Shown one piece after another: positions 45,431 through 55,960 of a stretch of 64,000 nt of DNA. The notes under the pieces are model-generated. The model saw only the letters and a list, made by a program, of their open reading frames with translations. It ran no database searches and had not been told where the DNA came from. Position 1 is the first letter of the stretch. Every line of letters begins with the position of its first letter. The translations under genes were made by a program, and so were the position numbers. This DNA is from Lunularia cruciata (lineage: Eukaryota; Streptophyta; Marchantiopsida; Lunulariales; Lunulariaceae), in assembly GCA_948567375.1 (NCBI GenBank), contig OX419761.1:26476501-26540500 (forward strand), written 5' to 3'.

Positions 45431-47860
45431 TCACCATTCCACTTGGGCAAAAACCTTAAGCCTTAAGGTTAAGATGGCAATGAAAGACCCCAAAGAGCGA
45501 CTTTTATTAAGCGTAGAATCCAAAACAGTGTAAGCAGTCTGAGCAGCGGTCATGCTCAGAATCAAGAATCCAGCCAGGAAAAGATATTACTATCCAAGGT
45601 TTGCTGCAAACGCAATACCGCTCCTTGAACTCTGTCCAGCTACGTCTCCATTGCTGAAGGTAAAACGATCTCATTTTACTGCGTATCTTATGCAATTGGG
45701 GGTTATGGCGCACGGTGCAGTTGAGAAATATCCGATTGAACAATCTCAATACATCTCTCTCGTCCACAGGGCTATTAAGAATGACAGGGCGTCTGCCTTC
45801 CTTCAGTAAGCGAACGTCTTTTTCGTGTTAATCAAATCATCCAAACATTGGAAATAACTCAGAAGGTTGTGCTCGGAAGTGCTTAATATCTCAAAAGCAA
45901 TCAAGTTTCGCATAAATCTTTCTGTGTTTCCGTCAACGTTCAGCTGCGATATATGAAGTGTAGCCATTTCCCCTGGCCGTGAGTTATCCTTTAGTTCTAT
46001 CTTGCAGTGACAACCTGGAGATGAGTCGCCTTTCACTTTGATCCCTACCTCCCAAAAATCTGCAACTGTTGGGAGAGTATAAGAATCTATTTTAGAAGCC
46101 GTTTGATATGAGTGAATACAGGTCCAAGTGCTTTGTATGATGTTTAGACAGTGGACACTGTGCGCGACGTCTTGTACTCCAATGTGGTGCTGGTGGACCG
46201 TTCCACAACATGAGTAGAAAGCCATCGTCGTTTTCTGGAACCGTTGCCAACCTGGAACTTCTTACGAGATTAACTCCGTCTGTGGCACCTCCTCTCTCCG
46301 GCGACGATGCAGGACCTTCTGCGATTCGTTCTCCACCTGTGTGGGAGGAACTGGTTGAGGCTTGCGAAATCCCTCTACTCGTCTCGTCAATCATGATCTC
46401 CATGTGCTTTTCCACCGTACTAGTTGTTTCGTACCGGGATTCGACTTCCTCTGACGCCTCTCTCTCCCACGTCTCATTATCATACACATTGACCACAGAT
46501 GTGCTGCCGTTCTCCGGTTTGGGTACAGATCTATCGTGACATAATGAGAGACATGGGACTAGCGCATATCCTCGTCTCGCGTCTGCCACATCTACATTGT
46601 CTACTTCCTGTTCTGTTCTAGTATTGATCTAACTCTAGGCGTTGGACAAATCACTTTAACCAAACGATGAATAAGACTCGGCGGTTTCTCAATCGCTTCT
46701 TGAGTGGCAATCACCACTTCACCAGGGAGACCTCTTGATACCAGCTTCTTTCTCTCTCTATCGCCCCGCCTCACCCATTCAGCGTAAAGGGTTTAAGAAA
46801 CAACCAGAAAGATTTCTCTCCTTGAGCTTCCTCTGCCAGGGTTGTACATGATCCACATCGTTCTTCTTCCGCCTCCTTCATTGTTTCTCAACCACAGGAC
46901 ACGCTAATCTATACAAGCACTAAAGTCTTAACTTTTCAGCATCCCGTCAGTGTCCGTCCTTTCAATTTCATGAGCAGGCTTTCTCTTGTAATTGCCGAGG
47001 AGAACTCGCAGCACACTTTCAAGGGTCCTCTTAACAAGAACTTCAAAGGCCTGCTCAGCAGCAGCGTGACTCTTTTCTTCTTCCCTAATGATGTCATTGA
47101 TATACATCTCCCTGACCATTTTCCTGATCGGTGATAGTGGAATTTGATTCTCAAACAACCAAATGTCAGAAGCAATGATGTTCAGATTACAGAGTATCCC
47201 TCCTCTTGTGAAGATGCGAAGCAAGGATTCATATTTATGAAATCCACCCAATCCGATTGACTTAGTCTTGGGATTGGCCTGCTGGAAATTCATAAAGCTC
47301 ACCAGAAATACTGCATCCAATACAAGCAAGCAGATGACGAACAACAGGAAAAGAAAGATCCTGAGGTGCATCCGAGTATTGCTTCCATATATGATTTCCG
47401 TACTGACCTGCAGGAACAACAGTTTCACAGAGGCAACTCCAGATATCTTCTACCTTTCTCTGGTCTGGAAGGCTTTTGAACCTCACGTCTCTTTTCTCCC
47501 TGTCGGTTAGAAGTACCTTCAGAAAAGCGCTCGCTAGTTCTTGCTTGACCTTCTCCATGGCGATCCATCGCTCGTCGTCCCTTCCATCCAGACCAAACGA
47601 AATGAGTTGTGGGATCTTTGCTCACTCTCCGGATCGGCTCTGGAACTTTAAAGAGTGAAGGATGGATACGATTTTCGGACTCCATCACCATGCTGAGAAG
47701 CTGTTCCTTTGAAATTTCGCATGATTCTCTATTTCGAATCTTCACCGTCTCTTCCCTCGATATCTCAGACCTGGAGCTTCGTGTTATCAGGCCACCAAAA
47801 CTAATCAATCCAAGCCAAATGGCTACAAAGTCAATTGGTTGCCCTGGTGATTGACAAGTT
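45431..47860 (-). pseudogene. DUF247 plant membrane protein, broken in several places
   Basis: DUF247 proteins are plant proteins of mostly unknown role with a C-terminal membrane anchor. Recognisable parts in order on the minus strand: KVPEPIRRV (~47,640), PQLISFG...MEKVKQE (~47,600-47,540), a CLLVLDAVFLVSFM block (~47,330), IWLFENQIPLSPIRKM (~47,150), LPTVADFWEVGIKVKG (~46,060), ERFMRNLIAFEI (~45,910), LRLFNRIFLNC (~45,740) and KPWIVISF followed, in another frame, by a hydrophobic FLAGFLIL segment (~45,580), ending at TGA 45,433. Frame changes lie at GGG 47,611-47,613, between 47,430 and 47,350, near 46,110, at TTTTT 45,819-45,823 and at AAAA 45,579-45,582. 46,600-46,930 may be an intron (acceptor ...AACAG near 46,610). 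Long conserved text with single-base homopolymer shifts fits either a recent pseudogene or assembly indels. A hydrophobic stretch (IDFVAIWLGLISFGG) precedes the N-terminal part. Confidence 0.75.
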
Positions 47861-48439
47861 CAGGCAGAAATTTAGTGACTCTCTCGGCCAGAACGAAGTT
47901 CTTAGACCAAAATTTCAACTCGTCTTACCATGTCTTTGTTATAAAACAATCCCGAGGACCACGGGTAACGACAACAGGAAATAATACCTCCACGGCTGAA
48001 ACAAGCTCACATCCCCTATATATATATATAACAAATAAATAGAGATAATTCCTTATCACCATCATTCGAGCTAAATTCCCGAATACTAACTTGCGAGACT
48101 TCCTGAATATTGGCCACAAGGTATCTAGTCACTTTTATACTTTGCCACATTATACATATTATGCATTGTCCCGCACCTCGCTCGCCGTTACATCATTCAC
48201 GCACCATCGCTCGCCGTTTGCTCTTGATTGTCATAGTCTTCAATAATCAATCGAGTCAATGATAACAAGCCAAACATAAGAATAATCTACACTTTTAGCC
48301 CGCATATCATCTCAAGGAGCAACATTGAACATTGAGCAAATTCATTCATAACTTGAACTTCTCAACAAGAATACGTTTAGTCAACATAACGACTGCGCCA
48401 ACCTTTGCAAATTGATCTCACCATTTGTCACAACATCCC

Positions 48440-49731
48440 CCATAAAATGATGTCTCACATGAATATGCTTTGACATTGAATGATATACTTGATTCTTGGC
48501 CAAGTGAATAATGCTTTGGCTATCACAAATGAGTGTGGACTTCATGTCATGGAGTCTTGTATCCTTGGCTAATCTTTGGCTAATCTTTAGCTAATTCACT
48601 TCACAACTTCCCAATGTTGTTCCCTAGATTTGCCCTGTATCTATTCATCATACTCACAACATATGAAATGTCTGGCAGCGCCATTCATTCTCTTAATTTG
48701 AATATGAATAAGTTCATGGTCCATAGGTGCCACTAGCCACTAATACGTTCTCATGGCGGACTCGTCTAGTGCAAACCATAGCATACATTAAACTACCAAC
48801 AGCACTAGCATAAACAATATTTGACATTAATTTTCTCTCCTCATTTGATGGACATTGCTACAATGATATACTGAATGACTTGTCATTGTAGTGCTCATTG
48901 GTTTTGCATTCTCCATGCCAAAATAAGCAAGTAATTTATCCAAATTTCTCCTTTGAGATATCCGTAACTTTCCCTTGTTCTTGCTTGGTGGATTTCAATC
49001 CCAAGCACCCTGTTTGAAGAACCCAAATCCTTCATATCAAACTCCTAATCAAGTTGTGCTTTCAATTTCTCCACCTCAAGCATATTCTCTGCAGCAATAA
49101 ACATATCATCTACATACAGTACCAAGATGATTAAATCAAATACTCTAGGTCCATGTAGCTTCTTGAGGTACATATAAAAATCTGACTCACTTTTGTTATA
49201 TCCATGCTTCAACATGAAAGCATCAAATTTCATGTACCAAAGTCTTTGACTTTGCTTTAGTCCATATAAAGACTTTTGTAACCTGCAAACTAGGTTCTTG
49301 TTCCTTGGTACCACAAAACCTTCAGGTTGATGCATGTAAATCTCCTCCTCCAATTCTCCATGTAAAAAATTAGTTGTAATATCTAGTTGTTCCAACTCCA
49401 AGTTATGCAATGCAACTATTGCCAATAATACACAAAGTGGAGAGAATTTTTACCATTGGTGAAAAAATCTAATTGAAGTCAGTACCTTCTTTTTGGCTAT
49501 AACCCTTTGCTACAAGCCTTTATTGTATAGATCTCCATCTGATTTTGGAAGGCCTTCCTTCCTCCTGAATATCCATTTGCAACCAATTGACTTCTTTCCC
49601 ATAGGCAATTTTTCAAATCTCCAAGTTTGTTTTTTGGCCAAAGACTTCATCTCCTCTTCCATTGCACAATGCAATTTTAGATCTTGATCTTGCATTGCCT
49701 CTTCATATGAAGAAGGCTCACCATTCTCCAT
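48440..49731 (-). pseudogene. Copia reverse transcriptase and RNase H
   Basis: From 49,731 downward: KSIGCKWIFRRKEG (RT entry), a gap with frame loss near 49,430-49,510, then 49,425-49,045 with QLDITTNFLHGELEEEIYM (motif A region, normally DVKTAFLHG, with T-N replacing T-A), QSLYGLKQS-type text (KSLYGLKQSQRLWY) and LYVDDMFIA (catalytic YVDD). RNase H text SQSIIHLAKN...SKHIHVRHHFM follows at ~48,440-48,560. It is inactive because of several frame breaks. Confidence 0.85.
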
Positions 49732-50089
49732 AAGAAGAGCAAAAGCTACAAATGAATCATCAAATCTCTTTGGAGGCCTTCTATCCCTATTTGGATACCT
49801 ACGTTCATGAATTACTTCTGGACTTTGCTCTTCTAAAGGTTCACTTGGTAGATCTACAAGTGGTGAAATGTCTTCATTTCCAATATCAATATCTATCTTA
49901 ACAAAATTTGATTGAATTATTCTGAATATCTTAATATTTTCTTTTTCTTTTCTTCTGCTATAGTAATATTCTCCATCGGACTAGTCGCATCAAAAAATAC
50001 ATCCTTACTCAGAACAAAACACCATATTTTTGGATCCCATAATCTATATCCCTTTGTATCCTTCTCATATCCCAAGAATTATACATTTT

Positions 50090-50800
50090 CTACATTTGGG
50101 ATCTAACTTTGTCCTTTTTTCCTTGTTGAATATGAACATAAGCTATGCATCCAAACACTCTAAGTGAAGAGTAATCAACATGACAAACAGTCCATTTTTC
50201 CATAGATATCTTACATTCAATAGCAGTAGAGGGAGAAATGTGTACCAAATGACAAGTTGTATCTACAGCTTCTGCACAAAACCCCTTCTCCAATCCGGCA
50301 TTGCTTAACATACTTCTTGCTTTCTCCAAGAGTGTATGATTTATCCACTCTGCCACAACATTTTTTTGATGGGTATCTAATATGGTAAAGTGATGAATTA
50401 TCCTATTACTCTTATAATATCTATCAAACTCTCCAAATTTGTATTCTCCACCATTATTAGATCTCAAACACTTCACTTTCCTCCTAGATTTTTTCTCCAT
50501 CATCACCTTCCATTGTTTAAAGATAGAGAAGACCTCTGATTTTGCTTCATGTTGTAGACCCAGACACTCCTAGAGTAATCATCAACCAAAGATACAAAAT
50601 ATAATGCTCCAGATTTTGGAGCTATAGGTGCAAGTCCCCAAAAATCAGAATGCACATAGTCTAAAATTCCCTTTGCGTAGTGAACTCTTGTGGAAAAGCT
50701 TACACTCCGTCGCTTTCATATTATACAATGCTCACAGAATTTTAACTTGCAATTTTTAAGGCCCTTCAAAAGTTGTTGCTTGGACAATTCACTTAGACCT
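50090..50800 (-). pseudogene. Copia integrase with one catalytic Asp changed to Asn
   Basis: HHCC part: GHMCERGLSEL...LKFCEHC. First catalytic Asp in YVHSDFWG (~50,660). The second motif, normally LRSDNGGE, reads LRSNNGGEY (~50,455), so the second Asp is lost. The Glu-containing helix is VVAEWINHTLLEKARSM (~50,340). The 50,090-50,506 part is open. Upstream parts have at least one stop and one frame change. Confidence 0.85.
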
Positions 50801-51825
50801 CTTTCACACATATGACCCACACTTAGGTGCCATACATGAGTAAGATCTTTGGGATCTTCATTTTCAAAAATAGTAACTACCACTCCTTTGGGAATGAGCT
50901 TGTTGGAGACAACAAGCTCATAATATTTCCTATTTTCATGCTCTTTATTGCAACCAATGCTCCTTTTGATACCTTGAGTGTTCTAGTTTTTGCTCCCTAC
51001 CTCTAACTATTTGAGTCCAAAGTTTCTAGTGATATCAAATTCTTCCTTAACTTAGGAACATGCCTCACTTCAGCAAGAGTCCTCACAACACCATCAAAAA
51101 TTTTAATGCATAGTGTACTAATGCAAGTACCTTTACAAGTCATGTTGTCCCCATTATTGTAGATCCTCCATTGAATGGTTTGTACTCATGAAACCACTCC
51201 TTATAAGGACACATATGGTAACAAAAACATGAGTCCAACATCTATGACTCCTCAAATTGATCTTTGTCTTGGGTAACATATAGAACATCATCCACAAAAC
51301 CAGATGACTCAAAAATACTTGCTTGATCTGAAAGTGGACCTTTATCCTTGTTGGACTCAAGCTTCTTGTTGTTACAATCCTTCTTGAATGTCCAACCTTT
51401 TGACAAATCCAGCACTTGGCCTTTGAAACCTTTAGTTCTAGACTTGGATCTTGAGTTATTCTTGATCTGATCTCTCTCTCTCTCTCTTCTCCTTCCTCTT
51501 ATAAATAAATTGGATAAATTGGATTTTCTTTTCTTGGTTTGGTCTTTTTTGCATCTCATTGGAATTCTCCAATGAGATGTTGAAGAGTGAACTCCTTAAA
51601 GTTTATATTATCCTTCACATATAGACAAGTTGCGACCAGATGCTCATATGATGGAGAAAGTGAAGTCAATAAGAGCAATGCCTTATCCTCCTTCTAACTT
51701 AACCTCTATGCTCATCAACTCACAAATGATTTTGTTGAAAGCATTGAGGTGATCCATAATACTTTGACCCTTCATCCACAACATATACAACTTTTGTTTA
51801 AGATATAGTCTATTCATCAATGACT

Positions 51826-52497
51826 TGTGTCATGTGTATATACATTGCTATACAACATACATTGCTATCAACATCATACACTTTAGAAGTGCAACTCACA
51901 CATAAATTATACATAAACTCTTAAGTGCCACAATAATCAATTCTTTTTCAACTTGAATCACACTCAAATCGGATAGATACTCAATCCTTCATTCCACCAG
52001 CCCCCAACAATTTGGCATTGATTACAATCAAATCACATCTACTCTAGCTATGAGATTCCAAGTGATGCTTGTTGGCCTCTTTCCACCATAACCAGGAACT
52101 CAAAGGCTTAACATCAGAGAAGTGAGCTCTCTAGAACTACACTGTGAAGGTATACTCCTTTGCTTGACCTAGGTCTCTAGCCCTAATGGCGCCATTGATG
52201 GCACATCCTACAATATGAATGGTGCAAGTGATAATGGGTCCCATCATGTGATCAATAACTCTAACAAAGACATGAAGTCGGACCGCCAGCAAGTAATCCA
52301 TGAGTAGCTACTAAAATACTTATGACTACCAACACTACCACTCTAGCATTTGAGTAAAATAGCCTCGGTGCTACAAATGTTGTGATAATTTTTGTGCATA
52401 TATAAATTGCTAAAAAATATATATCAATGTCAACATCATATAATATAGAAGCACAATTCACATATAAGTCATATAGGAATTCTAAAGTGCCACAATA
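51826..52497. repeat. Direct repeat pair of ~115 bp
   Basis: 51,826-51,945 and 52,386-52,497 share text around TATACATTGCTA, CAACATCATA, CACATATAA and AAGTGCCACAATAATC. The pair brackets the LTR/leader part of the Copia element and could mark an internal duplication of the LTR. Confidence 0.65.
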
Positions 52498-52859
52498 ATC
52501 TCCCCACTCCCTTAGTTGGCAGTTAGGTCACTTTAACTCCATATAGCAATCTACTCCAAGTATATGGTATACCTTATGGTGGGCAAACATCAAGAAGTCG
52601 GGTGCTATCAAGCTCCATTGTAAGTTGCATGTATGCAATCTATACATATAAAGGGTGAACTAGCTATAGGTCAAGTACATCTAGGACATAACCATTATCC
52701 TTGAGGAACCATCATGAGGAGAGGAGTCAAACATGCCATATGCTATTTTCCCAAACAACTATCACACACTAATATAGTAGTAGCTCCACCAAAAGAGCCG
52801 CATAACATACACCGTAAGCCTACAAGCACAAGATCCAAACTTGGATGTAAACATATGGA

Positions 52860-53261
52860 ATTTAATAATGAAGTTAGTTAGGGTTAATGAAGTAGCACAA
52901 AGGCCAAATTAGCCTAGAATGTTTTAAAAGTGTCATGGAAGCTTCTTGGGTAGCTTTCCAGCATGCTTAGCTTGCACTCCAACTAGGTAGCTTCTAGAAG
53001 GAAGTTTCCAACTAGCTTAGCTTGCACGCCAAATAAATGACTTCTAGAAAGAAACATCTTGAGAAGCTTCCTGGTTAACTACGCTTCCACTCCAAGAAAG
53101 CAACTCAAGGAAGCTTCTTGAGAAGCTTCTCAAGAGCTTTGTATGCTCTCTATAAATACTAAAGCCAAAGCTCATGTTAGGCATTTGGATTTTCCTACAC
53201 TCAAGTGTCCCAATGTGATCTTCCATTCTCCTATTTCTCTCCTTGGTCTCGATCTTCTACA
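52860..53261 (+). promoter_or_regulatory. Gypsy 5' LTR region with TATA box and GAA/TTC clusters
   Basis: Ends in TCTACA just before the primer site. TATAAATA lies at 53,151-53,158. Upstream are repeated inverted GAA/TTC units: GAAGCTTC at 52,939-52,946, TTCTAGAAG at 52,992-53,000, TTCTAGAAA at 53,042-53,050, TTGAGAAGCTTC at 53,059-53,070, and GAAGCTTCTTGAGAAGCTTC at 53,110-53,129. The latter overlaps an 18-bp palindrome at 53,117-53,134. They resemble heat-shock elements (nGAAnnTTCn). The left border of the LTR is not resolved. Confidence 0.55.
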
Positions 53262-53262
53262 T

Positions 53263-53274
53263 TGGTATCATAGC
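53263..53274 (+). other. Primer binding site, initiator Met-tRNA type
   Basis: TGGTATCATAGC differs in one base from the usual TGGTATCAGAGC of plant LTR elements and starts two bases after the CA end of the LTR. Confidence 0.75.
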
Positions 53275-53529
53275 AAGAATGGGATGGATGGAATGTATAG
53301 ACCACCAAATCTATTTCCCCCCAAAAATTGGGGTTTTCATGTTTGGGTACTACCCAAGCATCATTTCATATAGTTCATCACCTCACACTTTTGTGCATGA
53401 TTTTTTGAATACAGTCACCTTGTCCAAGGAACCCTTGGTACTTCTGATCATAACTTATGGAGAATGGTGGATTGTTTGCATCTGTGTTCATAAATTAGTA
53501 TATTAAGGATGGTGAGATAGTGTAGTAAC

Positions 53530-54860
53530 CATGGTGGCAATGCCTGAGGTTATCATCACTATGCATCAACAAATTGAGCACCTTACTCGATTGATGGTTG
53601 AATGATATCATCAATGATAAGAGCACATAGAGAGAATTCTAGTTCAAGAAAGAAAAGACCAAACCCAATTTCCAAAACCCAAGGTTTTTGAAGGCAAGAA
53701 TCTCCTGGGTGCAGCGGAGAATTTAGTGTTTGACTACAAACATTATTTTAAAGCTACCAATCTTCAAGATGAACTAAAATAAATTGGACGGAATAGCAAA
53801 GCTATGTTGGCAATTTTGAGTGGAGCAAGCTGACTAGCAAATTGTTGCACCAATCTTGATGTAGGTAAAATTCAAGAGTACACTAATTGGTCAATTCTAA
53901 GCTATAAATGCCATATGAGCTGCACAAGATAGGTTGGCAAAGTTCAAGCAGATTGGCTCTATAAGAAGTTACATCATGCACTTCCAAAACATCATCATGC
54001 AAATTTTAGATGAAATAATGAAACAATGAAATATAAAACCTATAAGACCCAAAGAGTTAAAAGGCAAAAAACACAATACAAAACACATGAAATGTCAGCC
54101 TAGGCTAGAGCCTAGGGCATCTGACCAATCTGTAACAAATTGGTCCGATGTAAACTAATCTCCGTCATATACTTCCCTAACGCTAAAGCTTCAACCTGTA
54201 AGAGAGTTGAGAAATCACTACAAGTGATCTGATGTTTGACTCTAATCTACAAATAACAAGGGCAATCAACAAACACATGGTATTCATCCTCAACTTTGCT
54301 CATAGTATACAATTCGCAAAGTCGCAAGGAGTGCTCTATCTGCTGCCAACGTCCTTGTTCTACTTCTAGTCTATGAGAACTAGTTCTATGCTGAGCAATA
54401 GCATGTCTAAGTGAAGTAGAAATCTTAGCCAAGAGATAATCTTGCTCACTATACACCAACATAGGATTTACAAACTGTTGATAGAACACCATCTTGGTAC
54501 CGGGTTGCTTCCATAAGCAAAGTAAGAACTGCTCCTTGATCACTTCTTGTAGTGCAATAGGTTCAAATCTCCAATGTTGCTCACAAACATTCCACCTTGT
54601 GGCCCATGTAATCAGATCTTTATACCAACCAACCAAGATGTATTGGAAGGTGAAGCTCTAGGTTGATTTGTGAGGGGCTTGAAGTCATGAACCAAATTAG
54701 AGGTAACTTAACAAGAGCCACAACACTTGGAGGAAGCCATGCAGTTGGCCAAATGCTTTGATTCCTTGGTTGAAACAACTCAACTTCCACCTCCACCTCC
54801 ACAAAACTTACCAATACACTACACATGGGTGGAGGAGTTGGTACCAATGAAAATTGATGT
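53530..54860 (+). pseudogene. Gypsy gag, split by a LINE
   Basis: The left part (53,530-54,015) includes text reading KVFEGKNLLGAAENL and FKATNLQDELK. The right part (54,632-54,860) reads LEEAMQLAKCFDSLVETTQ then NLPIHYTWVEELVPM. Stops are frequent. A zinc knuckle was not found. Confidence 0.7.
54016..54631 (-). mobile_element. LINE copy L11, 5'-truncated, inside Gypsy gag
   Basis: The minus-strand 3' end starts in ORF2 at the equivalent of ~8670 (WATRWN...) and runs through the CCHC region with one changed Cys-spacing residue and the hairpin at 54,100-54,117, to a tail (RC TTTCATTGTTTCATTATTTCATC) at the left. A long open frame (54,247-54,636) remains. Confidence 0.85.
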
Positions 54861-55199
54861 CATTCAATGGAAACTCCACAAATGGAGTTTGTGAAGTAGA
54901 ATGATCAAGGAAACAATGAATCCTAATAAGAGATTTTGAGCCACTTATTGGGAACTTGATTAGTTCTAATGAGATCAAAGGCTCAACCAATGCAAGTTTC
55001 CTTCACTTGCAAGAGTATAATATCTGATTGTGGTTGTAGGATTTTGGTTGATTCTACAAGTTCAAAAACTGCTTATCCATACAATTATATATTCATATCA
55101 AGCCAATAATTAGATGTAGATTGATGATGGCGGATTGTAGAAAAAGTTCTACATTTTGTACCTTACATATTGTTATCTTCAAGATTAAAAATAGTTTTT

Positions 55200-55955
55200 G
55201 GAGTGTATGAGGTGTGTAGTGGCACCTCTACACTATGATGTCATTCTAGGTATACCTTGGCTTAAGCATCATAAGTTTTAATTTGATTGGGATCAACGAT
55301 AAATTCACGTACAACACCAAGATAAGAATTTCAGATTAGGTTGTCTAGCACCTTTGAGTAAGACACCTAAGAATAGTCAATCCCAAGATGGGAAGTATGT
55401 CGAGAAGGTAGTCATAGAGCAAGATTTGGATGAAGTTGAGTCCCAAGATGGGAAATTTGTCAATGAAGCAGCCATAGAGCAAGCTTTGGAGGAAGATAAG
55501 TCTATATTTACGGTGTGGATCAAACCTATTACGCACAAAGGATCTAAGGAAGATCAAAAACCTCATCAAGCAATGGTTGATCAAATAGTCCAAGAGTTTT
55601 TAGATGTATTTTTTTGATGATTTTCCAAAGGGATTACATTCCAATTGTGGTATGCACTTCAAGATTGAGTTATTGCCAAGGAGTACTCTAGTGAGGAGAC
55701 CAATCTATCGGCTCTCACCAAAGGAGTTAGAAGACTTGCAAAAAAAAACTAATAGAGTTATTGGAGAAGGATTTCATATGACATATGACATCTCTTTGGA
55801 GAACACTGGTACTATTTATTCCAAAGAAGGATGGAGTACTTCATTTCTATATTGATTATCGTGGGCTCAATAAACCTACATGAAGAATGCATATCCCTTA
55901 CCTTGAATTGATGACGTGCTTGATCAATTGAGTGGAGCACTATACTTCTCCAAGT
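55200..55955 (+). pseudogene. Gypsy protease tail and reverse transcriptase entry
   Basis: YDVILGIPWLKHH (~55,235) is the protease C-terminal signature. The RT N-terminal text FKIELLPRSTLVRRPIYRLS (~55,660) followed by KELEDLQK is typical of the region just before the RT palm. The sequence then runs to ...SGALYFSKLN and stops at the LINE junction, so the FADD-type catalytic box is absent. A 60-bp in-frame duplication lies at 55,381-55,500. Confidence 0.82.
55381..55500 (+). repeat. 60-bp in-frame tandem duplication in Gypsy pol linker
   Basis: Units 55,381-55,440 and 55,441-55,500 both start TCCCAAGATGGGAA and encode SQDGKxVxxxxIEQxLxE. The frame is kept, which points to duplication while the frame still mattered, or to chance. 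Confidence 0.85.
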
Positions 55956-55960
55956 TGAAC

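Larger units (their letters stand above)
48300..52680 (-). mobile_element. Ty1/Copia LTR retrotransposon, decayed
   Basis: Minus-strand order is gag, protease, integrase, RT, RNase H, the Copia arrangement. Zinc-knuckle text lies at ~51,400 (KCWICQKVGH then, after a one-base shift, FKKDC). A protease-like region around 51,200-51,270 reads in broken frames. The GAG-pre-integrase HHCC segment is at ~50,740-50,800, the integrase core at 50,090-50,700 and RT/RNase H at 48,440-49,731. 52,000-52,680 is probably 5' LTR or leader because a relative lies alone at 17,991-18,600. Clean LTR ends and a primer site were not found. 47,861-48,299 shows only a TATATATATATA run (48,018-48,030) and no gene. Confidence 0.8.
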
